From CADEFQ01 sp050249415 (GTDB lineage Bacteria > Pseudomonadota > Gammaproteobacteria > Steroidobacterales > Steroidobacteraceae): a stretch of 64,000 nt of DNA. The notes beneath the pieces were generated by a model. It was given only the letters and a program-made list of their open reading frames with translations. It was not told where the DNA came from and searched no databases. Of the stretch, positions 32,490-41,495 are shown piece by piece. Numbering within the stretch: the stretch's first letter is position 1; each line of letters opens with the position of its first letter. The DNA lies in NCBI GenBank assembly GCA_050249415.1, contig JBFWQO010000011.1, positions 70,077-134,076 of the forward strand, written 5' to 3'. The translations under genes were made by a program, and so were the position numbers.

Positions 32490-33689
32490 ATGCTCACGCC
32501 GTCGGATGCCGAGGCGCTGATCAGGGAACGCCTCGCCTGCCTGCCGATCGAATCGCTGCCGCTCGCGCAGTGCGCGGGCGCCGTGCTGCGCGAGAACATC
32601 TACGCCGAGCGCGACGCACCACCGTTCGACCGGGTCGCGATGGACGGCATTGCGTGCGCGGGCGGCCCGCTGCGACAGGGGCAGCGGGAATTTCGCGTGC
32701 AGGGCGCGCAACCCGCGGGCGATCCGCCGCTCACGCTCGAGGCACCGGACTGCTGCATCGAAGTCATGACGGGCGCGATGCTGCCCGCGGGCTGCGATGC
32801 GGTCGTGCCGATCGAACAGGTGGAACTCGCGGCCGGCCGCGCGCGCATCACGTCCGCGTCCCCGCCCGCCGCGGGCGCCAATATTCATCGCCGCGGAGCC
32901 GATGCGCGCCAGGGCGCGCTGCTGCTGTCAGCCGGCACGCGCCTCGGCGCGCCGGAAAGCGCGATCGCCGCGTCGGCCGGGATGGCGCGCGTGCGTGTCA
33001 GCGCGCAACCGCGCATTGCGGTGATCTCGACCGGCAACGAGCTCGTCGAACCCGGCGAGCCGATCGAACCGTGGCAGGTGCGCCGCTCGAACCCCTACGG
33101 CGTGGTCGCGGCGCTGCGCGCGCACGCCTTCGAGCGCGTCGTCGACGATCACATGCCCGACGACGCCGAAATCCTCGCCGCGCGCCTGCGTTTCCATCTC
33201 GACACGCACGATGTCCTGATCCTCTCCGGCGGGGTGTCGATGGGCCGGCTCGATCTCGTGCCGCAAACGCTTGCGCGCCTCGGTGTCGAGCAGGTATTCC
33301 ACCGCATCGCGCAGCGGCCCGGCAAGCCGATGTGGTTCGGCACGACCGGGGCGGGGTGCGCGGTATTCGCGCTGCCCGGCAATCCCGTGTCGACGCTCGT
33401 GTGCCTCGCGCGTTACGTGATCCCGGCGCTCGGCGTGGCGATGGGGAGCGCCGCCGTCGCGCCCGAGCGGTTGCCGCTCGCGGCGGACTGCGAGGTGACC
33501 ACACCGCTCACGACTTTCCTGCCCGTGCGCATCGCGCACGACGACTGGGGGCGCGGCTGGGCGCACCCGCAGCCGACCAACGGCTCGGGCGATTTCATGT
33601 CCCTCGCGGGCACGCACGGCTTCATCGAGCTGCCGGGCGGGCCGCACCGCTTTGCGCGAGGTCACGTCTCGCGGCTCTTCGGCTGGTAA
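32490..33689 (+). CDS. moeA: molybdopterin molybdenumtransferase MoeA
   Basis: 399 residues, normal MoeA length. It inserts molybdate into adenylylated molybdopterin. N-terminal PFDRVAMDGIA, the central domain with IEVMTGAMLPAGCDAVVPIE, the MoCF-like domain (RIAVISTGNELVEPGEP, ILSGGVSMGRLDLV, FALPGNPVSTLVC) and the C-terminal beta domain are all present. It opens the Moco operon. No mogA/moaB gene, which normally acts just before MoeA, is in the window. Confidence 0.95.
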   Translation: MLTPSDAEALIRERLACLPIESLPLAQCAGAVLRENIYAERDAPPFDRVAMDGIACAGGPLRQGQREFRVQGAQPAGDPPLTLEAPDCCIEVMTGAMLPAGCDAVVPIEQVELAAGRARITSASPPAAGANIHRRGADARQGALLLSAGTRLGAPESAIAASAGMARVRVSAQPRIAVISTGNELVEPGEPIEPWQVRRSNPYGVVAALRAHAFERVVDDHMPDDAEILAARLRFHLDTHDVLILSGGVSMGRLDLVPQTLARLGVEQVFHRIAQRPGKPMWFGTTGAGCAVFALPGNPVSTLVCLARYVIPALGVAMGSAAVAPERLPLAADCEVTTPLTTFLPVRIAHDDWGRGWAHPQPTNGSGDFMSLAGTHGFIELPGGPHRFARGHVSRLFGW

Positions 33690-33728
33690 TCACTGTACGC
33701 ATGCGCCGTTCGGCGCGACAATGCGCCC

Positions 33729-34784
33729 ATGCCCTCGAACGAAGCAGTTGTGCCGCTCGGGCGCGCACGCGATCCGCGCGACACGCTCGGCCGCCCGATG
33801 CGCGACCTGCGCATCTCGGTCATGGACCGCTGCAATTTCCGCTGCCCGTATTGCATGCCGCGCGAGACCTTCCACGACAGCTACCGCTTCCTGAAGAGCG
33901 CCGAGCGGCTCTCGTTCGACGAAATCGTGCGCCTTGCGCGGCTGTTCGTGTCGCTCGGCGTGCAGAAACTGCGCATCACGGGCGGTGAGCCGCTGCTGCG
34001 CGCCAACCTCGCCGATCTCGTCGGCGACCTCACGGCGATCGCGGGCATCCGCGACGTCGCGCTCACCACCAACGGCGTGCTGCTCTCGAAGTACGCGAGC
34101 GAACTCAAGGCCGCGGGGCTCGCGCGCGTCACCGTGAGCCTCGACAGCCTCGATCCGGAGACGTTCAGGCGCCTCTGCGGCGGCTTCGACGAGCTCGACG
34201 CGGTGCTCGAAGGCATCGCGGACGCGCAGCGCGCCGGCCTCGTGCCGCTCAAGATCAACGCCGTGATCCAGCGCGGCGTGAACGACGACGGCGCAGTCGA
34301 TCTCGCGGCGCGCTTTCGCGGCACGGGCGTCGTCGTGCGCTACATCGAATACATGGATGTGGGCAACCGCAACCAGTGGCAGCGGGGGCTCGTCGTACCC
34401 TCCACCGAACTGCACGCGCGCATCCATGCGCGCTGGCCGCTCGTACCGCTCGATCGCAACTATGTCGGCGAGGTCGCGACACGCTATGCCTATGCCGACG
34501 GCAGCGGCGAGATCGGCTTCATCTCCTCCGTGTCGCAGCCGTTCTGCGGCGATTGCTCGCGGGCGCGCCTTTCGTCCGATGGCGGGCTGTTCACCTGCCT
34601 CTTTGCGACCCACGGGCTCGACCTGCGCGCGCCGCTGCGCGCCGGCGCGAGCGACGAGGAGCTGCTCGCCCTCATCCGCACCCGCTGGACCGCCCGCGCC
34701 GACCGCTACAGCGAGCTGCGCGCCACCTTGCGCGCCGACGCCGCGCAGGAACCCAAGATCGAGATGAACTACATCGGTGGTTAA
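33729..34784 (+). CDS. moaA: GTP 3',8-cyclase MoaA
   Basis: 351 residues. Radical-SAM enzyme that starts Moco synthesis by cyclising GTP. The N-terminal 4Fe-4S motif is Cys35, Cys39 and Cys42 (MDRCNFRCPYCMP); the C-terminal cluster lies in FCGDCSRARLSSDGGLFTCL. The C-terminus ends in Gly-Gly (NYIGG), which is needed for activity in MoaA. The 3' end overlaps moaC by 8 bp. Confidence 0.96.
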   Translation: MPSNEAVVPLGRARDPRDTLGRPMRDLRISVMDRCNFRCPYCMPRETFHDSYRFLKSAERLSFDEIVRLARLFVSLGVQKLRITGGEPLLRANLADLVGDLTAIAGIRDVALTTNGVLLSKYASELKAAGLARVTVSLDSLDPETFRRLCGGFDELDAVLEGIADAQRAGLVPLKINAVIQRGVNDDGAVDLAARFRGTGVVVRYIEYMDVGNRNQWQRGLVVPSTELHARIHARWPLVPLDRNYVGEVATRYAYADGSGEIGFISSVSQPFCGDCSRARLSSDGGLFTCLFATHGLDLRAPLRAGASDEELLALIRTRWTARADRYSELRATLRADAAQEPKIEMNYIGG

Positions 34785-35277
34785 GCGCAGCCACGCCCGC
34801 ACACTGACGCACGTCGATGCCGCGCGTCGCCCGACCATGGTCGATGTCGGCGCGAAGGACATCACCTTGCGCGTCGCCACCGCGGAGGCCGTCGTCACGC
34901 TGCCGCGGGCCGCGGCCCTCGCACTGCGACGCGCGGGCGAGCGCACGAAGAAGGGCCCGGTGTGCGACACGGCGATCGTCGCCGGCGTGATGGCCGCCAA
35001 GCGTACGCACGAGTTGATCCCCTTCTGCCACCCGCTCGCGCTCGAGCGCTGCAAGGTCACCGTCACCGCCGCCCGCGCGGGCCGGTTCGTGGTCCGCTGC
35101 GAAGTGGCGATCCACGGACGCACGGGCGTCGAGATGGAAGCGCTGACCGGCGCCACGGTCGCGGCGCTCACGATCTACGACATGACGAAGGCGCTGTCAC
35201 ACGACATCGAGATCGGCCCCGTGCGCCTGCTCGCGAAGTCCGGCGGCAAGCGCGATTATCGGCGGAGTGCGCGATGA
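34777..35277 (+). CDS. moaC: cyclic pyranopterin monophosphate synthase MoaC
   Basis: 166 residues, GTG start at 34777 within the moaA 3' end. It converts the MoaA product to cPMP. Hallmarks: LTHVDAARRPTMVDVGAKD at the start, KGPVCDTAIVAGVMAAKRTH, IPFCHPLALERCKV, GVEMEALTGATVAALTIYDM and the C-terminal LLAKSGGKRDY. The stop overlaps the next start (ATGA). Confidence 0.96.
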   Translation: MVKRSHARTLTHVDAARRPTMVDVGAKDITLRVATAEAVVTLPRAAALALRRAGERTKKGPVCDTAIVAGVMAAKRTHELIPFCHPLALERCKVTVTAARAGRFVVRCEVAIHGRTGVEMEALTGATVAALTIYDMTKALSHDIEIGPVRLLAKSGGKRDYRRSAR

Positions 35278-36113
35278 GCGTCGCCCCGCTCCATGGGCTC
35301 GTGCTCGCGGGTGGGCGCAGCACGCGGATGAAGCGCGACAAGGCCGCCCTCGCCTACCAGGGCGCGGCGCAACTCGAGCGTGCCTGGCAACTGCTCGAGC
35401 CGTGGGCCGCGCGGCGCTTCGTCTCGGTGCGAGTGGACCAGGCGCGCGACCCGCTGCGTGCCCGGTATCCGCAGATCCACGACACCCGCGAGGGCGCCGG
35501 CCCGGCCGCGGGCATCCTCGCCGCGCTCGAGGCTCATCCGCACGCCGCGTGGCTCGTGCTCGCCTGCGACCTGCCATTCCTCGGGCCGCAGACGATCGCG
35601 CAACTCGTCGCGCAGCGCGATCCCGCGCGCGTCGCCACGGCGTTTCGCAGCGCCCACGACGGCCTGCCGGAGCCCCTGTGCGCCGTCTGGGAGCCCGCGA
35701 GCCGCGTGCCGCTGGCGGCCGCCGTCGCGACGGGCCGCAGCTGCCCGCGCAAGTTCCTGATCAATGCCGGCCCGCGGCTGCTCGACCCTCCCGATCCGGC
35801 GGCCCTCGACAACATCAACGCCGCGCACGAGTATTGGGCCACCATGGACACGTTGAACGGGACTCCGGGGCTGCTGCGCATCCGCGTGCAGTACTTCGCG
35901 CTGCTGCGGGAGCAGGCGGGCCGCAGCGAGGAAGCGCTCGAGACCCGTGCCCGCACCCCGCGCGACCTGTACGACGAATTGCGCAGCCGCCATCCCTTCA
36001 CGCTCCCGCACGAACTGTTGCGGGTGGCCGTGAACACCGAATTCGGCGACTGGGCGCAACCGCTCGCCGACGGCGATGCGGTCGTGTTCATCCCCCCCGT
36101 CGCTGGAGGCTGA
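35274..36113 (+). CDS. MobA-MoaD fusion protein
   Basis: 279 residues with two Moco functions in one chain. Residues 1 to about 190 are a MobA-like nucleotidyltransferase (LHGLVLAGGRSTRMKRDKAA, LVLACDLPFLGPQT, LCAVWEPA, a late DNINA block) that links GMP to molybdenum-molybdopterin. Residues about 200-279 are MoaD, a ubiquitin-like sulfur carrier (RVQYFALLREQAG, LADGDAVVFIPPVAGG) ending in the required Gly-Gly. MoaD's free C-terminus must be adenylylated by MoeB and enter MoaE, and putting MoaD last keeps it free. The partners MoaE and MoeB are fused in the next gene. Starts by ATGA overlap with moaC. Confidence 0.9.
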   Translation: MSVAPLHGLVLAGGRSTRMKRDKAALAYQGAAQLERAWQLLEPWAARRFVSVRVDQARDPLRARYPQIHDTREGAGPAAGILAALEAHPHAAWLVLACDLPFLGPQTIAQLVAQRDPARVATAFRSAHDGLPEPLCAVWEPASRVPLAAAVATGRSCPRKFLINAGPRLLDPPDPAALDNINAAHEYWATMDTLNGTPGLLRIRVQYFALLREQAGRSEEALETRARTPRDLYDELRSRHPFTLPHELLRVAVNTEFGDWAQPLADGDAVVFIPPVAGG

Positions 36114-36125
36114 CAGGCACCCGGC

Positions 36126-37700
36126 ATGGCGCGGTTTCACTTCACGACGGCACCGATCGACGTCGCGGCGGCGCGCGCGGCCCTCGCGGACCCCGCATTC
36201 GGCGGCTACGCCGCGTTCGAGGGCTGGGTGCGCGACCTGAACGAGGGTCGACGCGTCGAGCACCTCGAGTATGAGGCTTTCGAGGCCCTCGGACGCATCG
36301 AGGGCGAGCGTATCCTCGCCGAGGCGTGCGCAAGATTCGGCGTCACCCGTGTGGCCTGCGTGCACCGGCTCGGCGATCTCGGCATCGGCGAACTTGCCGT
36401 CTGGGTGGGCGTCAGCACACCGCATCGCGACGAGGCTTTTCGTGCGTGCCGCTACATCATCGACGAAGTCAAGCACCGGCTGCCGATCTGGAAGAAGGAG
36501 CACTATGTCGACGGCGACTCCGGCTGGGTGAACTGCGAGCGCTGCGCCGCGGCACCGCGTGCGGAAGAGGTCCCGCCGGCGCTTCGGGCACACACCCATC
36601 ATCCGCACGCCCATCACGCGCACGAAGCCTCCGTCGCCACAACGCCCGATTATTCGCGGCAGATGGCGCTGCGCGAAGTGGGCGCCGCGGGCCAGGCGAA
36701 GCTGCGCTCGACCTCGGTGCTGGTCGTCGGCGCCGGCGGCCTCGGCGTGCCGGTGCTGCAGTTCCTCGCGGCCGCCGGCATCGGGCGGCTCGGCATCGCC
36801 GACCACGATCGCCTCGAGCCCTCGAACCTGCATCGCCAGACCCTGTATGCACTCGCCGACTGCGGGGCGCCGAAAGCCGCACTCGCCGCCGCGCGCATCG
36901 CGGCGCTCAATCCCGACGTGCGCGTCGACACCCATCTTGTGCGGGTCGATGCCCGCAACGTCGGGGCGCTCCTCGCCCCGTACGACATCGTGGTCGACTG
37001 CACGGACAACTTCTCGACGAAGTTCCTGCTGAACGATGCCGCGCTCGCGCTCCGTCGCATCGCGGTGTTCGCGAGCGTCTACCAGTACGAGGGCCAGTTG
37101 CAGGTGGTCGACCCGCAACGCGGCACGACCTGCCTGCGCTGCGTATGGCCCGCTGCCACGCGCGACGGCCTCGTCGGCAATTGCGCGGAGGCCGGCGTGC
37201 TCGGCCCGGTGCCCGGCACCCTCGGCACGCTGCAGGCACTCGAGGTATTGAAAATCGTGCTCGACCTGCCGGGGCGGCTCGGCGACGAGGTCCTGATGAT
37301 CGACCTGCTGTCGCTCGCCACCACGCGCCTGCGCGCGCGACCCTCGCCCGAACACGCGGCGCACGGCCGCGCAACCCTGGAGAGCCCGGTGGACGACATC
37401 GATCTCGCGTTCGAATCGATCGCCGCCGCGGAAGCGGCGGGCTATGCGATCGTCGACATCCGCGAGCCTGCCGAATGGGCGCGCAGCCCGATCGCGGCGT
37501 CGCGGGCACAACAATTGCCGCTCGGGCGCCTGCTCGCGGGCGAGCCGCTCGCGCCGGGCGAGCGCCATCTGCTCGTTTGCGCGCACGGCGTGCGCAGTCA
37601 CGCGGCGGCCGAGATGCTGCGCACGCGCGGCGTGGCTCGCGTGTATTCGCTGTCCGGCGGGATCGCGGCGCTCGCCGCGCGCCCTCACGCGCGGGTCTGA
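36126..37700 (+). CDS. MoaE-MoeB-rhodanese triple fusion protein
   Basis: 524 residues. Residues 1 to about 150 are MoaE, the large molybdopterin synthase subunit (FEGWVRDLNEG, VHRLGDLGIGELAVWVGVST, KHRLPIWKKEHYVDG). A His-rich linker (HTHHPHAHHAHE, about 156-167) leads to a MoeB/ThiF adenylyltransferase (about 175-410: VVGAGGLGVPVLQFL, DHDRLEPSNLHRQ, DCTDNFSTKFLLND, CLRC zinc pair, GPVPGTLGTLQALEVLK). The second Cys pair usual in MoeB is not seen. Residues about 420-520 are a rhodanese with active-site loop CAHGVRS. It would load, sulfurate and use MoaD in one protein. Ends convergent with proA (16-bp overlap). Confidence 0.9.
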   Translation: MARFHFTTAPIDVAAARAALADPAFGGYAAFEGWVRDLNEGRRVEHLEYEAFEALGRIEGERILAEACARFGVTRVACVHRLGDLGIGELAVWVGVSTPHRDEAFRACRYIIDEVKHRLPIWKKEHYVDGDSGWVNCERCAAAPRAEEVPPALRAHTHHPHAHHAHEASVATTPDYSRQMALREVGAAGQAKLRSTSVLVVGAGGLGVPVLQFLAAAGIGRLGIADHDRLEPSNLHRQTLYALADCGAPKAALAAARIAALNPDVRVDTHLVRVDARNVGALLAPYDIVVDCTDNFSTKFLLNDAALALRRIAVFASVYQYEGQLQVVDPQRGTTCLRCVWPAATRDGLVGNCAEAGVLGPVPGTLGTLQALEVLKIVLDLPGRLGDEVLMIDLLSLATTRLRARPSPEHAAHGRATLESPVDDIDLAFESIAAAEAAGYAIVDIREPAEWARSPIAASRAQQLPLGRLLAGEPLAPGERHLLVCAHGVRSHAAAEMLRTRGVARVYSLSGGIAALAARPHARV

Positions 37701-38956
37701 CCGGCGCCGCGCACCACGTACTTGTAGCTCGTCAGCTGCTCCACCCCGACCGGGCCGCGCGCGTGGAAGCGGTCGGTCGAAATGCCGATCTCCGCGCCCA
37801 TGCCGAACTCGCCGCCGTCCGCGAACTGCGTCGAGGCGTTGTGCAGCACGATCGCGCTGTCGACCCGCGCGAGAAAGCGCTCGGCGGTGGCGGCGTTCGC
37901 GGTGACGATCGCCTCGGTGTGCGCCGAACCGTACTGCGCGATGTGCGCGATCGCCGCATCGACGCCGTCGACGACTCGCGCGGCGATCACCGCGTCGAGG
38001 TACTCGGTGCGCCAGTCCTCCTCGCTCGCCGCGCGCACGCGCGGATCGATGGCCTGCACGGCCGCGTCCCCGCGCACCTCGCAGCCCGCGTCGAGGAGAT
38101 CGCGCACGATCGGCGCGAGCAGGGCCGGCGCGCCCCGATCGACGAGCAAGGTCTCGGCGGCACCGCAGATGCCGGTGCGGCGCAGTTTCGCGTTGTGCAC
38201 GATGGCGCGCGCCATGGCCGGATCGGCGTCGCGATCCACGTACACATGGCATACGCCCTCGAGGTGCCCGATCACCGGCACGCGCGCCTCGGCCCGCACG
38301 CGCGCGACGAGCGCCTTGCCGCCGCGCGGCACGAGGACATCGAGGTACTCGCGCATCGAGGCGAGCATATAGCCGACGGCCTCGCGATCGGTCGTCGGCA
38401 CGAGCTGTATGGCCGTGGACGGCAGGCCCGCCGCATCGAGGCCCGCGACCAGGGCGGCGTGCACGGCACGGCTCGAGGCAACACTCTCCGAACCCCCGCG
38501 CAGGATCACGGGATTGCCCGATTTCAGGCACAGCGCGCCCGCGTCCGCGGTGACGTTCGGACGGCTCTCGTAAATGATGCCGATCACGCCGAGCGGTACG
38601 CGCACGCGCTGGATGCGCAGGCCGTTCGGCCGTTGCCATTCCGCGGCGACCGATCCGACGGGATCCGGCAGCGCGGCGACGGCCTCGACCCCGCGGGCCA
38701 TCGCCTCGATACGCGCCGCATCGAGGCGCAGGCGATCGAGCATCGCGGCCCCGAGGCCCCTGGTACGCGCGCGCGCACTGTCTTCATCGTTGGCCGCGAG
38801 AATCGCCGCGGACTGCGCGCGCAGCGCCCGCGCCGCCGCGGTCAGCGCCGCGTCCTTCTGCGCACTCGACGCGGCTGCGAGCACGGGCGCCGCGGCGCGG
38901 GCCGCCCGCCCGAGCTGCGTCATCAGGGCAGGCACATCGGCGCGGCTGTCAATCAT
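37685..38956 (-). CDS. proA: gamma-glutamyl phosphate reductase
   Basis: 423 residues. Second step of proline synthesis, reducing glutamyl phosphate to glutamate semialdehyde with NADPH. The aldehyde-dehydrogenase fold shows RVPLGVIGIIYESRPNVTAD, ILRGGSESVASS, the catalytic Cys in RRTGICGAAETLLVD, and the C-terminal VGVEQLTSYKYVVRG. Its start overlaps the proB stop by 8 bp. Confidence 0.95.
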   Translation of the reverse strand: MIDSRADVPALMTQLGRAARAAAPVLAAASSAQKDAALTAAARALRAQSAAILAANDEDSARARTRGLGAAMLDRLRLDAARIEAMARGVEAVAALPDPVGSVAAEWQRPNGLRIQRVRVPLGVIGIIYESRPNVTADAGALCLKSGNPVILRGGSESVASSRAVHAALVAGLDAAGLPSTAIQLVPTTDREAVGYMLASMREYLDVLVPRGGKALVARVRAEARVPVIGHLEGVCHVYVDRDADPAMARAIVHNAKLRRTGICGAAETLLVDRGAPALLAPIVRDLLDAGCEVRGDAAVQAIDPRVRAASEEDWRTEYLDAVIAARVVDGVDAAIAHIAQYGSAHTEAIVTANAATAERFLARVDSAIVLHNASTQFADGGEFGMGAEIGISTDRFHARGPVGVEQLTSYKYVVRGAGQTRA

Positions 38957-40106
38957 GGGCGGCCTGCTCCATCATCACGAGATCGTCGCGGTGGATCATC
39001 TCGTCGCGCCCGCTGTAGCCGAGGAGCGCGGCGACTTCCCGGGTCCGCAAGCCCTTGATGCGCGTGACATCGCCGTCGCCGTACGCGGCGATGCCGCGCG
39101 CCACTTCACGCCCGTCGGGCGCGAGCACGCTCACCGTGTCCCCGCGGTCGAATCTCCCTCGTGCCCCGGTGATGCCTGCGGGCAGGAGGCTCTTGCCCGC
39201 GCGCAGTGCGTGCAGGGCCCCCTCGTCGACCATGATCGCACCGCTAGGCCGCAGCGTGCCGGCGATCCACTGCTTGCGCGAAGACGCGGGGTTGCCCTGC
39301 GGCACGAACCACGTGCAGCGCGCGCCCTGCTCGATGCGACGCACCGGGTGCTTGTGCGCGCCGGCGGCGATACACAGGTGCGCGCCCGCCGACAGCGCGA
39401 TCTTCGCCGCCGCGATCTTGGTGGCCATGCCGCCGGTGCCCACGTCCGACACGGCCGTGCCGGCCATCGCCTCGATCTCGGGCGTCACGCGCAGCACGCG
39501 GTCGATGAACTGCGCATCGGACTCCCGGTTCGGATCGGCGGTATACAGGCCATCGACATCCGACAGCAGGAGCACGCAATCGGCGGAGGCCATCTGTGCG
39601 ACACGCGCCGCGAGGCGGTCGTTGTCGCCGTAGCGGATCTCGGTGGTCGCGACGGTGTCATTCTCGTTGACGACCGGCAGCGCGCCGAGCGCGATCAGCC
39701 CGTTGAGCGTAGCCCGGCCGTTGAGATAGCGCCGCCGCCGCTCGCTGTCCTCGAGCGTGAGCAGCACCTGCGCCACGGTGACGTCGTGCGCCTCGAACAG
39801 TTCCTTGTAGGCATGCGCGAGGCGGATCTGTCCGACGGCCGCCGCCGCCTGGCTCTCTTCGAGCCGCAAGGCGCCGGGCGGCAGCCCGAGATGGCGTCGG
39901 CCGAGGGCGATGGCGCCGGAGGATACGAGGATCACCTCCTGCCCGCGCCGGCGCAGGCGCACGAGGTCTTCGGCCAGCGTCTCGAGCCAGGACCGGTTCA
40001 GGCGCCCGCCGGCCCCGTCGACCAGCAGCGCCGAGCCGACCTTGACGACGATGCGTCGGGCGCTGTCGAGCGGAGAGGCCGGCACGGCCGGTCGTCTGTT
40101 CTGCAT
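38949..40106 (-). CDS. proB: glutamate 5-kinase with PUA domain
   Basis: 385 residues from the ATG at 40106. Phosphorylates glutamate in the first step of proline synthesis. An amino-acid-kinase domain (RIVVKVGSALLVDGAGG, ILVSSGAIALGRRHLGLP, VNENDTVATTEIRYGDND, VLLLSDVDGLYTADP, GTGGMATKIAAAKIA) is followed by a C-terminal PUA domain (about 290-370, HALRAGKSLLPAGITGARG), usual in proteobacterial ProB. Operon with proA. Confidence 0.95.
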   Translation of the reverse strand: MQNRRPAVPASPLDSARRIVVKVGSALLVDGAGGRLNRSWLETLAEDLVRLRRRGQEVILVSSGAIALGRRHLGLPPGALRLEESQAAAAVGQIRLAHAYKELFEAHDVTVAQVLLTLEDSERRRRYLNGRATLNGLIALGALPVVNENDTVATTEIRYGDNDRLAARVAQMASADCVLLLSDVDGLYTADPNRESDAQFIDRVLRVTPEIEAMAGTAVSDVGTGGMATKIAAAKIALSAGAHLCIAAGAHKHPVRRIEQGARCTWFVPQGNPASSRKQWIAGTLRPSGAIMVDEGALHALRAGKSLLPAGITGARGRFDRGDTVSVLAPDGREVARGIAAYGDGDVTRIKGLRTREVAALLGYSGRDEMIHRDDLVMMEQAAHD

Positions 40107-40195
40107 GGTGGGGGTCGGGCGGGATGTCGATAAACCGCGCGAGTATACGACAGGGCCGCGTTGCCTCGGCTCCGGGCGCACCGCATACTATCGGC

Positions 40196-40531
40196 ATGAG
40201 CAGAGACTTCGAACCGACCCCCGGCCAGTGGTACGAGAACAGCGAGGAAGAAGAGACTTTCCGCGTGCTGACCGTGGACGAGGATTCCGAACTGATCGAG
40301 ATCGAATACCTCGATGGTGAAATCGAGGAGATCGACGTCGAAACCTGGCACGAAATGGATCTCGAGCGCGTCAGCGAGCCCGAGGGGTGGGTCGACGGCG
40401 ACGACGACGACGACGACGATGATGATGAGGATGATGACGAAGACGACGACGATGATGACGACTGGGACGAAGACGACGACGATGACGACGATTGGGACGA
40501 CGACGACGACGAGGACAACGACGGCCGTTGA
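40196..40531 (+). CDS. DUF6763-like protein with long Asp-rich tail
   Basis: 111 residues. Residues 1 to about 65 form a small beta-rich domain (PTPGQWYENSEEEETFRVLT, IEIEYLDGEIEEIDVETWHE) matching the DUF6763 pattern of gammaproteobacteria; function unknown. The remaining 43 residues are almost only Asp with some Glu and Trp, encoded by GAC/GAT triplets. Such a tail would be highly charged and disordered and could bind divalent metal or basic proteins (inference). It sits alone between proB (divergent) and htpX. Confidence 0.7.
   Translation: MSRDFEPTPGQWYENSEEEETFRVLTVDEDSELIEIEYLDGEIEEIDVETWHEMDLERVSEPEGWVDGDDDDDDDDDEDDDEDDDDDDDWDEDDDDDDDWDDDDDEDNDGR
40400..40525 (+). repeat. GAC/GAT triplet microsatellite
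   Basis: About 40 tandem GAC/GAT/GAG triplets coding for the acidic tail, interrupted by TGG (Trp) and AAC. Triplet repeats keep the frame when they expand or contract, so tail length may vary between strains. Confidence 0.85.
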
Positions 40532-40624
40532 GCCCGCGGCCACGGTCGCTGCCCCGCCGGGCGGGCCTTGAATGCCGCCTGCCGGCCCCCACATTCCCGT
40601 AACCCTGGGTCCGAAGACGCCAAC

Positions 40625-41491
40625 ATGAAGCGAATTTTCCTTTTCCTGGTGACGAACCTGGCCGTCGTGTTCGTGCTGTCGATCGTGGCGCGCGTGCTCG
40701 GCATCGACCGGTACATGACCGCGCAGGGCGGCGACCTCGTCGGTCTGCTCATCTTCGCTGCGCTGTTCGGCTTCGGCGGCGCCATCATTTCGCTGCTGAT
40801 TTCCAAGTGGATGGCCAAGCGTTCGATGGGCGTGCGCGTGATCACGCAGCCGGCGAACGCGACCGAGCAGTGGCTCCTCGCCACGGTGCGCGCGCAGGCC
40901 GAGCAGGCCGGCATCGGCATGCCCGAAGTGGGCATCTTCGACTCACCGCAACCGAACGCCTTCGCCACCGGCGCGCGGCGGGACGCCGCGCTCGTGGCCG
41001 TGAGCACCGGCCTGCTGCGGTCGATGAACCAGAAAGAGGCCGAGGCGGTGCTGGGCCACGAAGTGAGCCACGTCGCCAATGGCGACATGGTCACGCTGAC
41101 CCTGATCCAGGGCGTCGTGAACACCTTCGTGATCTTCCTCGCGCGCGTGATCGGCGGGCTCGTCGACAAGCGCGAGGATGGTCGGGGAATAGGCTATTTC
41201 GCCACCGTCATGATTGCGCAGCTCGTGCTCGGCATCCTCGCGAACATGATCGTGATGTGGTTCTCGCGCCGGCGCGAGTTCCGCGCGGACGCCGGCGGCG
41301 CGCACCTCGCGGGCACGACCAGCATGATCAGCGCGCTCGAACGCCTGAAGGCGGCGCACCCGCAGCCGCTGCCGTCGCAGATGGCGGCCTTCGGCATCGC
41401 GGGCGGCGTGGGCGCGGGCCTGAAGCGCCTGTTCATGAGCCATCCGCCGCTCGACGAACGCATTGCCGCGCTGCGCAGCGCGCGCCTCTGA
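40625..41491 (+). CDS. htpX: protease HtpX
   Basis: 288 residues, the E. coli HtpX length. Inner-membrane zinc metalloprotease of envelope quality control. Two N-terminal membrane helices (about 5-60), the zinc site HEVSHVANGD, the third ligand in RREFRADAGGAHLAG, further helices (about 155-215), and the C-terminal FMSHPPLDERIAAL. Usually induced by envelope stress; no promoter element was identified here. Confidence 0.95.
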   Translation: MKRIFLFLVTNLAVVFVLSIVARVLGIDRYMTAQGGDLVGLLIFAALFGFGGAIISLLISKWMAKRSMGVRVITQPANATEQWLLATVRAQAEQAGIGMPEVGIFDSPQPNAFATGARRDAALVAVSTGLLRSMNQKEAEAVLGHEVSHVANGDMVTLTLIQGVVNTFVIFLARVIGGLVDKREDGRGIGYFATVMIAQLVLGILANMIVMWFSRRREFRADAGGAHLAGTTSMISALERLKAAHPQPLPSQMAAFGIAGGVGAGLKRLFMSHPPLDERIAALRSARL

Positions 41492-41495
41492 TCCG

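Noticed and set aside
36326..39058. 910-residue plus-strand frame across moaE-moeB and proA
   Set aside because: Arg/Ala-rich antisense and out-of-frame translation of two well-recognised genes; no domain signal.
40400..40525. Possible CRISPR-like or minisatellite array
   Set aside because: Simple in-frame triplet repeat in a coding tail; no spacers or palindromic repeats.
39998..40594. Very hydrophobic Val/Ile-rich minus-strand frame
   Set aside because: It is the antisense of the GAC repeat (GTC/ATC codons) and not a membrane protein.
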